From: a virus
Virus record (IMG/VR): IMGVR_UViG_3300023117_002343
Span: 1 to 64,000 of that record
Reading direction: 5' to 3' (one strand)
Length of the DNA: 64,000 nucleotides
Shown here: piece after piece, positions 25,184 to 33,847 of the stretch
Layout: every line of letters begins with the position of its first letter
Position numbering within the stretch: the stretch's first letter is position 1
The notes under the pieces: model-generated
Database searches by the model: none
Told to the model about the DNA's origin: nothing
Seen by the model: the letters and a program-made list of their open reading frames with translations, nothing else
Made by a program: the position numbers and the translations under genes

Positions 25184-26122
25184 TTATGCAACCAAACGTT
25201 CCGGTCCGCCCTCAAATTTTTGGAGGTAATCAAAGACGGCCAGCTCCTTGGCCTTGGCTTCCATGGCAACATCGACCGATTTGCCACACGAATCGAAAGG
25301 CTCGTAGTAGTAGTCTGAGTGTGCTGCCAAGGATCTACAGGATGAATCCTCGTACTTTTTGCGGCTGTTGGAGTGGTGGCAGACAGGCCGAATGCCTTTG
25401 GGCCATGTCTCGTAAGCCATCAGAAACGCTTCCTCGTAGGTCGAATCCTGAGGTCCGCACGCAGCGTGGTGAGAATCAAAAACGATGGGAATTCCCAGGC
25501 GCTTGTAGACCGATTCGTAAAGCATCTTGGTGGAGTAGAGATTGGCCCTGTCGTCGTTTTCTACCGTCAGCCGACAGCGCACATTTTCGGGCAGCCTCTC
25601 GAAATTGCGGCACCAGGTGTCCAGGGCCTTTTCTCGATCGCCGTAAGCTGCGCCGATGTGGATGTTGATCTTGGCTTCATGTGTTCGTGGCATGCCGAGC
25701 ATGTCCATCTGATCGCCATGAATCGAAAGATCCTTCACACAGTTGAGAACGACGTCTTCTTTGGGAGATGCCAAGCAATTGAAAGGCCCCGGGTGAAACG
25801 AGAGCCGCTGTCCTGTGTCTCGTGCCAATTGGCCGGCATGTCGCAAGTTCTCTCGGATGGCATCAATATCCGGCAGGTCGCTCCAGTCGTATTCGCTGGC
25901 CCAGGGAAACATGGTGGAAGTGATGCGAAACACTTCGAAACCGTTCTCAGAATTCCACTGAATAATCTCTTTTAAGTCCGTGGTGTTCTTTAGGGACAGC
26001 TCTGATACATAACCCAGGCCCTTAGCGTCAAATGTCTTACGACGCATCGTGCGATTGGTCATGATGCCGCGGGATTTTTGCAGCGTAAGATTGATGCAGC
26101 AGTAACCGTATCGGTTTGTCAT
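25184..26122 (-). CDS. uvdE: UV damage endonuclease UvdE/UvsE
   Basis: 312 residues from the ATG at 26122; GGAG lies six bases upstream, so the longer open frame to 26356 is not used. Nicks DNA 5' of UV photoproducts to start alternative excision repair. TIM-barrel metal-site segments are present: RLSFHPGPFNCLAS, KINIHIGAAYGDREKA, RLTVENDDRAN, IPIVFDSHHAACGP and VCHHSNSRKK with AAHSDYY. The length is normal for the family. Preceded by its own GTGTAA-type promoter at 26149-26178. It is the only repair nuclease of this class in the window. Confidence 0.92.
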   Translation of the reverse strand: MTNRYGYCCINLTLQKSRGIMTNRTMRRKTFDAKGLGYVSELSLKNTTDLKEIIQWNSENGFEVFRITSTMFPWASEYDWSDLPDIDAIRENLRHAGQLARDTGQRLSFHPGPFNCLASPKEDVVLNCVKDLSIHGDQMDMLGMPRTHEAKINIHIGAAYGDREKALDTWCRNFERLPENVRCRLTVENDDRANLYSTKMLYESVYKRLGIPIVFDSHHAACGPQDSTYEEAFLMAYETWPKGIRPVCHHSNSRKKYEDSSCRSLAAHSDYYYEPFDSCGKSVDVAMEAKAKELAVFDYLQKFEGGPERLVA

Positions 26123-26148
26123 TGCTTTCTCCATGGGCAGTTTATTAG

Positions 26149-26178
26149 ATTTTATCACACTTTGGACCATAATTACAC
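26149..26178 (-). promoter_or_regulatory. GTGTAA-type promoter of the UV endonuclease gene
   Basis: The minus strand reads GTGTAA (26178-26173), 18 bases, TAAAAT (26154-26149). Transcription would start near 26142, giving about 20 bases of leader containing the GGAG ribosome site. One of five matches to this unusual promoter form in the window; the -10 differs from TATAAT at one base. Confidence 0.55.
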
Positions 26179-26198
26179 GTAACATCGGAGATTTATAA

Positions 26199-26897
26199 AT
26201 GAAGCTAGAAGACGTTCTCAATGAATCGCTTGACGACCTGCTGCGCGAGGCTCTGCAGGAAGACAAAGACCAAAACAAAGACGGCAAAAATGATTTTGAT
26301 GACGTTAAAATTGCCAGAATGAAAGCTTCTGGAATGTCTGATAAAGAAATTCGCAAGAAGCACCCTGATCTATTTGCTGAGTCTGATGAGCTGCCGGCAA
26401 GTTACAAAGCTAAGAAGGGCACCAAAAGAGGCGACAAGCTTCGAAAACTTACCGATCGATACAAAAATGCCAAGACAGAAAAAGAAAAAGAAGCTGCTCG
26501 CAAGGCTCGAGACAAGTATGAAGAAGAAATCGCTAAAAAGAACACTTACGGTAAACCAAAAAAGAGTAAGTACTCAGAATCTGTTTTAGATGATTTGTTA
26601 GATGACTTGTTGACAGAAATCGCCGTGGAAGAGGCTAAGAAAAAGAAGCCAAAAAAGATCAGTAAGAAAGTTGATGCAGCTCTGAAGAAAAAAGCAAAGA
26701 AGCACAATGCGCCTTTGGGGGCACTTAAAGCAGTCTATAGAAAAGGTATGGGCGCATTTTACACCTCCGGAGCACGGCCGGGGCAGAGCGCCCACTCTTG
26801 GGCCATGGGAAGAGTCAACTCCTTCCTCAAAGGCGGTAAGGCAAGAAAGGTCGATTCTGCGCAGTGGAACCAAGTCAAGAAGCATAGGAAAAAATAG
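26199..26897 (+). CDS. Basic protein with DUF5824-like C-terminal domain
   Basis: 232 residues on the plus strand, ATG at 26199 after a CGGAG. An acidic amphipathic opening (MKLEDVLNESLDDLLREAL) is followed by an EF-hand-like acidic loop DQNKDGKNDFDDV, a highly charged Lys/Glu region to about 175, and a conserved C-terminal domain (HNAPLGALKAVYRKGMGAF, SAHSWAMGRVNSFLKGGKA) common in large phages and resembling DUF5824. The loop has Asp/Asn at calcium-ligand positions (D-N-D-K-N-D). Probably a virion or packaged protein. First of two plus-strand genes. Confidence 0.65.
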   Translation: MKLEDVLNESLDDLLREALQEDKDQNKDGKNDFDDVKIARMKASGMSDKEIRKKHPDLFAESDELPASYKAKKGTKRGDKLRKLTDRYKNAKTEKEKEAARKARDKYEEEIAKKNTYGKPKKSKYSESVLDDLLDDLLTEIAVEEAKKKKPKKISKKVDAALKKKAKKHNAPLGALKAVYRKGMGAFYTSGARPGQSAHSWAMGRVNSFLKGGKARKVDSAQWNQVKKHRKK

Positions 26898-27157
26898 TGA
26901 TTAATAAGACAAAGTTGGCTGCGCTGTCTACTGTGATTTTTTTCTTGACGGGATTTTCAGGTGTTTCCAGTGGCAAACTACCTGCTCGATCAAAGTTCTA
27001 CGACTTCTCTGACACTCTGATAGACGGCGAGATCAAGAAGCCGACCGCACTGTACACGGATGTTCGGCAGCAGGTCAAGTTCGAAAGGCTTCTCAAGATT
27101 CGGAAGTCCTTTCTGCGCAATCTCTTTGACACGGCAAAAGAGAGAGTCTTTAAGTAA
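26897..27157 (+). CDS. Small exported protein
   Basis: 86 residues, starting with GTG at 26897 inside the upstream stop codon (TAGTG). The first 26 residues look like a signal peptide: KTKLAALSTVIFFLTGFSG with a likely cleavage after VSSG. The mature part is basic and helical (KFERLLKIRKSFLRNLF). The 3' end overlaps the convergent minus-strand gene by 8 bases. Exported by the host Sec system; function unknown. Confidence 0.55.
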   Translation: MINKTKLAALSTVIFFLTGFSGVSSGKLPARSKFYDFSDTLIDGEIKKPTALYTDVRQQVKFERLLKIRKSFLRNLFDTAKERVFK

Positions 27158-27365
27158 GGCTTGATCCCTTGATAAATTCTTCAACGAATAGCCGAAGTTG
27201 TTTTTCAGCACTTTCCTGCATGCTGGTCGTGTCTGTCAGTTTTTGCCAGTGTTTTTGAGAAATGCCCATAGGCACTCCGCCGCGGCGTCTTGCAAGGTCT
27301 TCAGGCGTGAGATACATGGCCTGCTCACGAATAAGATTTCGAATTTGCCTTAGGCTAACTTTCAC
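27150..27365 (-). CDS. Hypothetical small protein with LxxIR helix at its N-terminus
   Basis: 71 residues. Opens MKVSLRQIRNLIREQAMYL, the same kind of basic helix with an LIRE box as in 24824 and 27755. The rest (TPEDLARRRGGVPMGISQKH) is basic and then helical. Overlaps the upstream gene by four bases. No family. Confidence 0.55.
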   Translation of the reverse strand: MKVSLRQIRNLIREQAMYLTPEDLARRRGGVPMGISQKHWQKLTDTTSMQESAEKQLRLFVEEFIKGSSLT

Positions 27366-27751
27366 TTATTGCCCTCGGCAACCTCGTTCATCGTCTCTAG
27401 CGTCTTCTGAATCACTAGCTGCTCGATGCGCTTAGGATCCACCAACTCGGTCAGTTTTCTGAAGGTATCAACGAAGGAGGCCATCTCTTCCAGTTGCTCA
27501 CTCAGCTTTTGAATGGTATCATCGACAGCAAACTCGCCGGAAACTGCGGACGTCTTCAGTTCCAAAAAGCCCTGCGTGCTAATGTTTCTCAGGCCATCGA
27601 GCTGAGTTGGTTGATTTGCTGCAGGCTCTTCTTTCTGCGCGACCTGATTTGATTGAACCGGTTGATTCTGAGATTCTTCGATGCGCTGTGTCGACCCTGA
27701 AGGTTGGGCCGACAGCCGATAAGGCATGTTAAGCGGCGCATCGATTCTCAT
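27362..27751 (-). CDS. Hypothetical Gln-rich, helical protein
   Basis: 129 residues. The N-terminal 55 residues are Gln/Pro-rich and probably disordered; the C-terminal part is helical (IQKLSEQLEEMASFVDTFRK, then ELVDPKRIEQLVIQKTLETM). Lies in a row of three small minus-strand genes. No recognisable family. Confidence 0.55.
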   Translation of the reverse strand: MRIDAPLNMPYRLSAQPSGSTQRIEESQNQPVQSNQVAQKEEPAANQPTQLDGLRNISTQGFLELKTSAVSGEFAVDDTIQKLSEQLEEMASFVDTFRKLTELVDPKRIEQLVIQKTLETMNEVAEGNK

Positions 27752-27754
27752 CTA

Positions 27755-28042
27755 TCAATAACCAGAAGCATCTTCTAATGCTTGTAAAGCCGCCTCAAAC
27801 TGATCAAGTGCTGCCATAGCGTCGTTCATAAGCTCATGAGCACCAGACATTTTATTCCAAAGCTGACCTTCAGCAGGAAGCGCCATACCACGACTTAAAA
27901 TTCTATCCGCGCGATCACGAAGAGACTGTTCTCTGTCGCGGATATGACTCCGAAGTTGAAACCTTGTCATGGGTTGTTCCGATAAGATTCGGGCTTTTTC
28001 TTCTTGAATAATTCTTCTTAGTTGTTGTTTTGTGATCTTCAT
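27755..28042 (-). CDS. Hypothetical protein with KITKxxLRRII opening helix
   Basis: 95 residues. Starts MKITKQQLRRIIQEEKARIL, a motif I recognise as very frequent at the start of small proteins in marine jumbo-type phages, followed by SEQ and an Arg-rich helix. The C-terminus is an Ala/Leu helix (MAALDQFEAALQALEDA). The 109-base gap before it (28043-28151) holds a GGTGGAG ribosome site and a weak GGAG/CTCC hairpin but no gene. The opening helix may be a capsid-targeting peptide (inference). Confidence 0.55.
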   Translation of the reverse strand: MKITKQQLRRIIQEEKARILSEQPMTRFQLRSHIRDREQSLRDRADRILSRGMALPAEGQLWNKMSGAHELMNDAMAALDQFEAALQALEDASGY

Positions 28043-28151
28043 TGCTCCACCTCTAGCTTTTTGTCGAAAAGGATGAGGAGTACTACCTCCATTCCCCTGC
28101 TTGGTTACCCTGCGGCGTGATTCGTTCTATATCCAACCCTCAGACATTTCT

Positions 28152-31100
28152 TCAGCTGCATTCACGAATTATTTTTGCAAAAAATTTGGGATTTACATCA
28201 ACTATTGCAATTTTATTTTTTTGATATGCAAAAGCCTCGGCTAAACTAGCCGACTTTAAAGCTTTTTCAATATTTTCGTCGTCAATGTTCAGGTCAGCTA
28301 TTTTGGGTCGATTACCACTTTTAGCCCAGCGAAAAATAATATTTTTCACTAAAGATTTTGCTTTGTCGTCCTTCAGTCCAGCCGCCTTTAAGGCAGCAAT
28401 AGTATTGGAACCAACCAGGTAAATAACGGTCATTTTTGATTGATTTTTTGGCCGTTTAGCCCCCGGGGCACCTTTGATATTTTTACGAATATCGGAAATG
28501 TCTTTAACTGGGCCGGCATTAGTAAATCCTCCAGTGGAGGATTTTCTTTTTTTATCGCCTCTTGTTCGCGTATAAGAAATTCGATATTGATCGCCATCAA
28601 CACCGCTGGAAATTTTTGCCAGCTCAGACTCTAAGCCATCAGAATTAACAAATACACCGTCAGCTTTTAATTTGGCCAATATTGAATCGTATCTAGCATG
28701 ACGGTCAGCAAATTCCGGCGCGTCTTTATCGCCCGATCGTCGGGCATCGGAAGCGTATTTTTGAAACGTTTTCTTTTTTAAAATTCGAAATACCTTGGCG
28801 CCTTCAGGGTCAAAAACAACCACCGCATTATCGCCTTTGGCAATCTGGGCCGGCTCAACTGCAACCGGTGGAATTTCTGATCGCTGCGGCGCAGTTGGAA
28901 TTTTTACCTTCTTTCTTTTGTCGACAATCATTACATTGACATTTGGCGCCGTTAAATCAAAATCAGGAAGTTTTTCTTTGATTGCCTGAATAACATATGG
29001 AATTTGACTGGCTTTTGTAATTTTGGGTGGTACGTCTGAAGAAACTGAATTAACTGTAAATTTAGCAACTCCACCCGTTTTTTCCAATTCTTCCGTGCCG
29101 CTGAGTCCGGTGATTTCGATTTCAGTTCGTTCAAAAAGATGATTATACAAACGTTTTAAATTTTCATTGACACCTTCTTCATCATAAAGCGTAATTGTTA
29201 CATTTGATTCAGATTCGGGTTCTGGAGCGACATTTTCTGCCGGCGGAGTGTCAATTAAATTTAATTGTTGCAACAGCGTATTTAAAGTCCCCATTCGAGA
29301 TGCCGACTTTGCGCGCTTTCTAATCAATGCTAAAGTACCGCCGGCGGCAACTGTTGAAATTCCAATGCCGGCAAGTACTGGCGCAGCGCCTGTCATTAAT
29401 GCAACAGTTGATGCAGCTTTTGCAGATCCAACTTTTTTTAAAGTTTTAACGGTTATTTTTTTAGGTACCGATTTTGTGATAGTTTTTAACGCTGCATTCA
29501 TCACAAATTGATTTAATTTATTTCCGACGCCAACGCTAAAAACATCTTTTCCGGGAAATTTAAGTCTTGCTGCAACATCGCCGCCCCTTGCTGTGCCGCC
29601 AGAAAAAAGATTCCAAAGGGAACCGTCCTGCCCTATATTTTTGACTCCAATATCCTCGGGGTTATTAATCGCTGTCTTCATCCACTCAAAAGCTTTTCCA
29701 GGATTGCCGCGGCCTTGCGTGAGAGAGGCAATATTTTTCAACCCGGTGTCTAAATCACCACCACCAACTTTAAGAGCTGCATTTTTTAAATCTTCTATAG
29801 AGGCATCAGCTCCAAGTAAATTTTCACCAGAGTCTAGCCCCATAATCCTAGAAACTTGCTGGGTTAAACCTCCGCCACCAGCTTTAACACTTCCCAAATT
29901 TTTCATTTCCGGATTTGCTTCGAAGTAAGAAGTTTTCATTTTTTCCATAACTTCTTTTGTTGAAGTATCCGTTATATCAGTTGTTTTGGGTATATCTAAA
30001 GTGTCCAAAACAAAATCGTGAAACCATGGTTGATTAGCAATCCAACCTAAAGCGCCCAAAGCCGCGCCAGTACCGGCAATAACCACCGGTGCCTTAAGAC
30101 TGGTCATTCTTTGAAAAACAGGCGAAGATTTACCACGCATAATTTTTTCATATTCAGCGTCCGGATCAATTTCTTCGCCAGAATTCCGTTGTTTTTCGGC
30201 CTCTTCTTCAGCGTTTATTTTTTCTACTTCGGCTGCCCAATCTTTTTCCAAAAGAAGATTTAAATTTAAATTTTTACTTTCAACCATTTCGGATGACATG
30301 CCGTGAGCATCCGGATCTATATCGCCTTCTATGCGATCTCCGCCTCCAAATGAAGCGTACATGCCTCCCTTTTCACGTTCAGTGTCAGCCATATATTTTT
30401 GCACGACAATACGAAGTTGCTCGATAATGTCATTGGCAACTTCGGGAGGCAAGTAGCCGTCTTGACCTGACTTCTTTTGTGTAGCAGCCACAATTGAATC
30501 GTAAGTCGATGCGATGGTATTGACGCCTGAAAAGAAAACATTAGCATGTTTATTGACCGGAAATTTTCGATCTTTTTCTTTAGAACCCAATCCTGTTTCT
30601 AATTCTTGAGTTTCTTGCTCTATGGCCTTAACCAGATCTTTTACCGTGTCGTGCCCTTCTTTTTCTGAAATTTTTGCAAATATTCGTTGCGCTTCTTCCC
30701 ATCCTTTGGGTTCTTTTTTAAGCTTAATTTTTTTGAGAATATTGTCAATTCCGCCGGCAAAAGAACCAATGCCGGCTTGAACAGAATCCCAAAAACCCTC
30801 TGTTAGCAGAGGCGATTCTGATTCTATCAGACCGCTTTCTTTAAGTTCTGCTATAGTCTTTTTAACAATTCTGGAATAGAGATCGTTTTTTGTGGAGCGA
30901 TAAGCCAAGTAAAACGGATGCAAAACTTCGTTTAATTGAATTAATTCAATTTTTTCTTCTAAGATTAATCTTTTTTGAGACGATTCAAAAAGCAAAGATA
31001 GCGATTTTCTATTTTTAGCATGCTTTTGTATTAAAGCTTTTCTTTCAAAAAAAAGTTCTTGAGTTAAAAAAGCTCCACATTGATAATTGGATTTTACTTT

Positions 31101-31388
31101 ATTTTCGCTTAACCACCCTTTTAAAGGCATACCAGGCATGCCGCGGTGGTCACCTATGCCATAAGATGGAGAAAAATATCCCTTTTGGCCCGTGGCAACA
31201 TCTTCAAAAACTGGCTCATCAGGACCCCAATCTCCCGGCTTTATTCCGACAAAGCGCAACTCTGTTCCAACTGGCAAATCGCGCTTGCCTTCCCAACCGC
31301 CTACTGATAATGCACCGTCACCCCAAAGCCTAGCTGAACGTTTACCTGAATGAATAACGCGATATACTTTACCAGTTTTTAATTCCAC
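28152..31388 (-). CDS. Large helical protein with two hydrophobic segments, putative packaged protein
   Basis: 1078 residues from GTG at 31388 with GGAG seven bases upstream. The first 95 residues are beta-rich (KVYRVIHSGKRSARLWGDG); the remainder is mainly helical with Lys/Glu-rich stretches. Two glycine/alanine-rich hydrophobic segments lie near residue 440 (VVIAGTGAALGALGW) and near 670 (ALMTGAAPVLAGIGISTVAA), the kind seen in membrane-interacting or ejected internal proteins. Repeated boxes such as SLLFESS, LLTEGF and LLLEKDW resemble prohead-protease sites. AT-rich in composition compared with neighbours. No enzyme motif recognised; an internal virion protein ejected with the DNA is a reasonable guess only. 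Confidence 0.6.
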   Translation of the reverse strand: MELKTGKVYRVIHSGKRSARLWGDGALSVGGWEGKRDLPVGTELRFVGIKPGDWGPDEPVFEDVATGQKGYFSPSYGIGDHRGMPGMPLKGWLSENKVKSNYQCGAFLTQELFFERKALIQKHAKNRKSLSLLFESSQKRLILEEKIELIQLNEVLHPFYLAYRSTKNDLYSRIVKKTIAELKESGLIESESPLLTEGFWDSVQAGIGSFAGGIDNILKKIKLKKEPKGWEEAQRIFAKISEKEGHDTVKDLVKAIEQETQELETGLGSKEKDRKFPVNKHANVFFSGVNTIASTYDSIVAATQKKSGQDGYLPPEVANDIIEQLRIVVQKYMADTEREKGGMYASFGGGDRIEGDIDPDAHGMSSEMVESKNLNLNLLLEKDWAAEVEKINAEEEAEKQRNSGEEIDPDAEYEKIMRGKSSPVFQRMTSLKAPVVIAGTGAALGALGWIANQPWFHDFVLDTLDIPKTTDITDTSTKEVMEKMKTSYFEANPEMKNLGSVKAGGGGLTQQVSRIMGLDSGENLLGADASIEDLKNAALKVGGGDLDTGLKNIASLTQGRGNPGKAFEWMKTAINNPEDIGVKNIGQDGSLWNLFSGGTARGGDVAARLKFPGKDVFSVGVGNKLNQFVMNAALKTITKSVPKKITVKTLKKVGSAKAASTVALMTGAAPVLAGIGISTVAAGGTLALIRKRAKSASRMGTLNTLLQQLNLIDTPPAENVAPEPESESNVTITLYDEEGVNENLKRLYNHLFERTEIEITGLSGTEELEKTGGVAKFTVNSVSSDVPPKITKASQIPYVIQAIKEKLPDFDLTAPNVNVMIVDKRKKVKIPTAPQRSEIPPVAVEPAQIAKGDNAVVVFDPEGAKVFRILKKKTFQKYASDARRSGDKDAPEFADRHARYDSILAKLKADGVFVNSDGLESELAKISSGVDGDQYRISYTRTRGDKKRKSSTGGFTNAGPVKDISDIRKNIKGAPGAKRPKNQSKMTVIYLVGSNTIAALKAAGLKDDKAKSLVKNIIFRWAKSGNRPKIADLNIDDENIEKALKSASLAEAFAYQKNKIAIVDVNPKFFAKIIRECS

Positions 31389-31389
31389 T

Positions 31390-31956
31390 TTAGTTCTCCA
31401 GTTCTGTCTTCACGCGTTGTTGAAGCAAATAGCTGTGTCCCTCGTGCACATTGGCCGAGGCAGCCAGCATATCATTGAGCCCAAGGGAGAGCATGTCTGC
31501 CTCTTCCAGTTCCGCAAACATCTGCTCGACGAGCTCCACATAGTTGCGTTCGATCTCCAGGCCGACTGCTGCCATGGCCAGCGAGGAAATGGCCGGGGGC
31601 GATGGATAGCTCTGTAGAACCTGCAGCGCCATCTTGGTGATGTGCATCGGACATGCAATGCCTTCATCGCCGGTGACCCCAACAGCTTTCTCCACAGCAC
31701 CGTCAATTTCGTCCTGTATGGCCACGTAAATTCTGCCAAAGATATCTACATGGTCTCCAGCGAAAGAAGCGCCACGTGTGACGTGGTGCGCACCGTGAAA
31801 CCACAGCTGCATGCCGCGAAGCATGCCGAGCCACTGGCTGAGCCTCCTGGAGAGCAGTGTATTGTCGACGGGCTGTTTAACCGACCCTATCGCTTTGGCA
31901 ACCAGCTGTGCTTCAACAGCATCGTCTGCTGGACATTCGCGAATCAGATCACTCAT
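31390..31956 (-). CDS. Dps/ferritin-like protein
   Basis: 188 residues from the ATG at 31956. The segment MQLWFHGAHHVTRGASFAGD and the following HVDIFGRIYVAIQDEID and AVEKAVGV match the Dps four-helix pattern (W-x-H in helix A, then H-x3-D and D-x3-E ferroxidase ligands). The C-terminal helix (LAASANVHEGHSYLLQQR) fits the last Dps helix. Dps proteins bind iron, detoxify peroxide and may coat DNA. This version has the candidate ligands, but subunit assembly cannot be judged. Similar genes occur in marine T4-like phages. Overlaps the next gene by eight bases. Confidence 0.6.
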   Translation of the reverse strand: MSDLIRECPADDAVEAQLVAKAIGSVKQPVDNTLLSRRLSQWLGMLRGMQLWFHGAHHVTRGASFAGDHVDIFGRIYVAIQDEIDGAVEKAVGVTGDEGIACPMHITKMALQVLQSYPSPPAISSLAMAAVGLEIERNYVELVEQMFAELEEADMLSLGLNDMLAASANVHEGHSYLLQQRVKTELEN

Positions 31957-32524
31957 GAAAGTCACCTCCAACAAAAACTTCAAGCTCGCCAGGCATGTCC
32001 TCGCCTTTGGACTCCAACTTGTACTCCAGGTATTCACGCACCGAGTTCATCATCAGTTGCGCCTGAGCAATCTTATACTCGCACCACTGCGGCAGGTCGT
32101 CTTCATCGTTGAGCAGCTGATAGAGCCTGTAAGCATCGACCGCAATATTTCTCAGAGCGCCACGAGCCATTCTGCCCTCTCTCGAATCGGAAGCCGTGTG
32201 ACCGTAGTCCAGCATTCTGCCTTCGTGCGATTCGTTGATGGGCGAAGTTCTTGTGTAGGGCTTTTCAGGATAAAGATCGCTTGTGTCTTCTGTCCTCGTA
32301 AAGTGGTTCTGAGCTCTCATTCGGTACTGCTCTCTCTTGGCATGCTGCTTGACCTGCTCAGCCATGTAGAGATCGCAGCCGTGATCTCGCATCAGATCCG
32401 CTTCGCTAACGGCCAAAAGCTCAGTAAGCTCCACCGGGCGGAGGGGAGCGTGAGACAAACATTTGACAATGGCCAGTTCCAAGTCTCGTTTGGCCTCAGA
32501 AAGAATTCTTTTATTGGTGTGCAT
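31949..32524 (-). CDS. Conserved phage protein, function unknown
   Basis: 191 residues from the ATG at 32524; GAGG is seven bases upstream, so the longer open frame is not used. The N-terminal half is a basic helical region with a possible winged-helix look (LELAIVKCLSHAPLRPVELT). The C-terminal half carries a phage-conserved stretch: GRMARGALRNIAVDAYRLYQ, then WCEYKIAQAQLMMNSVREYL. I recognise this arrangement as common in marine T4-like phages but unnamed. Confidence 0.65.
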   Translation of the reverse strand: MHTNKRILSEAKRDLELAIVKCLSHAPLRPVELTELLAVSEADLMRDHGCDLYMAEQVKQHAKREQYRMRAQNHFTRTEDTSDLYPEKPYTRTSPINESHEGRMLDYGHTASDSREGRMARGALRNIAVDAYRLYQLLNDEDDLPQWCEYKIAQAQLMMNSVREYLEYKLESKGEDMPGELEVFVGGDFHE

Positions 32525-32550
32525 GTGACTACCTCGCTTGGTTGTAAATA

Positions 32551-33180
32551 TCACCGACGCGAGTAGTTTGCACTCCTGTATCCCAAAGATCGCAAAGTTT
32601 GAGCGTCGAGCCTGCACAACTCTCTGGTCGCCGCAACTTTGCGTTTGGGAATGTAAAAGCCCTGGTCGTCTCGCCAGACTTCTACCGGTCCTTTTGTCGA
32701 AGCCGCCACAGCAAGCCTTGAACAGCCCTGAAGCACTGCTGCTTTTTCTGCAGACATCTTTTTGGGCGGCGCTTCGCCTCGCCTTGCTGACGAGATTGCC
32801 GCAGGAGAGAAAGCAGTGTAAGTCCGACCGGATCCATTTCTCACCTCCACAGTTATTGCAGCTTCGTTGTCTCGGCCAAGATTAAATAAGCCTCGACGAA
32901 AGGGAACGCCTGAAGATTTTGCATCGCCGTCTCCCTCTCGGCGCCTGGAACGCTCCTTGACCTCTTTGATGAGTTTGAGGCCTCGATTGTAGCGGCCATC
33001 TTTTAGTGTTTCCAGCGATTTTTTACTGGCGTGGATCTCCATTACCGGAGCGGTCTTGTGGTCCCATATCATGTGGCCCACATATTTTTCGACGTCTTTT
33101 GCACACAGGCGGCACTCGTCGATGGCGCCGATTTCTCGGTCCGCCGCGGTAATTTTTGCTTCACAGTGTTTGCATTGCAT
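32551..33180 (-). CDS. Small zinc-finger protein
   Basis: 209 residues from the ATG at 33180, following a textbook GGAGG seven bases upstream. N-terminal CKHC and then CRLC twenty-five residues later form a four-cysteine zinc site (C3, C6 and the CRLC pair). After a basic patch (KERSRRREGDGDAKS) a C-terminal domain (PVEVWRDDQGFYIPKRKVAA) suggests DNA or RNA contact. Own GTGTAA-type promoter at 33200-33229. Possibly a transcription factor or host-directed protein; no family recognised. Confidence 0.6.
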   Translation of the reverse strand: MQCKHCEAKITAADREIGAIDECRLCAKDVEKYVGHMIWDHKTAPVMEIHASKKSLETLKDGRYNRGLKLIKEVKERSRRREGDGDAKSSGVPFRRGLFNLGRDNEAAITVEVRNGSGRTYTAFSPAAISSARRGEAPPKKMSAEKAAVLQGCSRLAVAASTKGPVEVWRDDQGFYIPKRKVAATRELCRLDAQTLRSLGYRSANYSRR

Positions 33181-33199
33181 GTTGCTTCCTCCTGACGAC

Positions 33200-33229
33200 A
33201 TTATACCACAGCAGACCGAGAGATTACAC
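33200..33229 (-). promoter_or_regulatory. GTGTAA-type promoter of the zinc-finger gene
   Basis: The minus strand reads GTGTAA (33229-33224), 18 bases, TATAAT (33205-33200). Transcription would start near 33193, so the leader is about 13 bases and holds the GGAGG site. It lies in the 50-base gap behind the small coiled-coil gene. Confidence 0.6.
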
Positions 33230-33230
33230 T

Positions 33231-33476
33231 TTAATCAAGATGATCGATGCAGAGTTCAGACTCGAGCACATGAACCACCTGATCGTATTCAGTTGCTTCG
33301 TGCGATTTGAGCTTGGCTTTCTTTTTGGCGGCAGAAAGAGCAGCTTTGAAAACCTTGGGATCAACGCGATCTTTAAATTCGGCCAACACCTGTTTTTTAT
33401 CCTCTTGCAGAAGTTTGATTTCATTTTCAAGGTTCATGTAGCGCTCAAAAAGTTCTTTTACGTCTTTGTTAGTCAT
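33231..33476 (-). CDS. Small coiled-coil protein, faintly DUF2312/GapR-like
   Basis: 81 residues. KELFERYMNLENEIKLLQED and KKQVLAEFKDRVDPKVFKAA read as a long coiled helix followed by a second basic helix, an arrangement reminiscent of GapR/DUF2312 proteins that bind overtwisted DNA. The likeness is weak: the diagnostic C-terminal motif is not evident. Overlaps the downstream end of its upstream neighbour by eight bases. Confidence 0.5.
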   Translation of the reverse strand: MTNKDVKELFERYMNLENEIKLLQEDKKQVLAEFKDRVDPKVFKAALSAAKKKAKLKSHEATEYDQVVHVLESELCIDHLD

Positions 33477-33645
33477 TTTTTTTATCTTCCTGTTTTTCTA
33501 ATATAGCAGTGAGAATAAATGCACTGACCACATTGATCAGTGCAAATCCGTAATTTTCGATGATGAGATTATTAAGCAGCATCACCAGGTTGAGAGAGAT
33601 GCCGGCAGGCAGTACCAGGTGCCAGATCGTTTCAGATCTTTTCAC
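33469..33645 (-). CDS. Small two-helix membrane protein
   Basis: 58 residues if the GTG at 33645 is used (an open frame extends to 33684 but would run further into the upstream gene). Two hydrophobic segments: TIWHLVLPAGISLNLVMLL and FALINVVSAFILTAI, with a short polar loop and an acidic tail. Typical of small phage membrane proteins (holin-like or superinfection-exclusion-like) with no functional evidence. The start is uncertain. Confidence 0.45.
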   Translation of the reverse strand: MKRSETIWHLVLPAGISLNLVMLLNNLIIENYGFALINVVSAFILTAILEKQEDKKND

Positions 33646-33847
33646 AGTACTTTTTGTGTGCCATGATAATCGTTCCGTTATCAAGGCTCACCCAGTAATG
33701 ACTGCCGATACCTCCAATGATTATGCCCAGATCGTTTTTTGCCACGCGCACTCGATTTCCGTTGACAGCCATATTAATATATACGCCTTCAGTCATAGAA
33801 ACCAGAGGACCCGCTTCGACGGGCAAATCGTAAGTTTCAGCCTTCAT
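33632..33847 (-). CDS. Hypothetical small beta-rich protein
   Basis: 71 residues. EGVYINMAVNGNRVRVAKND and GIIIGGIGSHYWVSLDNGTI suggest one small beta-barrel. Overlaps the next gene at both ends, as do its neighbours. No family recognised. Confidence 0.5.
   Translation of the reverse strand: MKAETYDLPVEAGPLVSMTEGVYINMAVNGNRVRVAKNDLGIIIGGIGSHYWVSLDNGTIIMAHKKYCEKI

Noticed and set aside
25184-26356. Longer start for the UV endonuclease at 26356
   Set aside because: The extra 78 residues are low-quality and antisense to the plus-strand gene at 26199; the ATG at 26122 has a good ribosome site and the family N-terminus.
28043-28151. Possible terminator in the 109-base gap
   Set aside because: The GGAG/CTCC hairpin has four pairs only and no T run follows.
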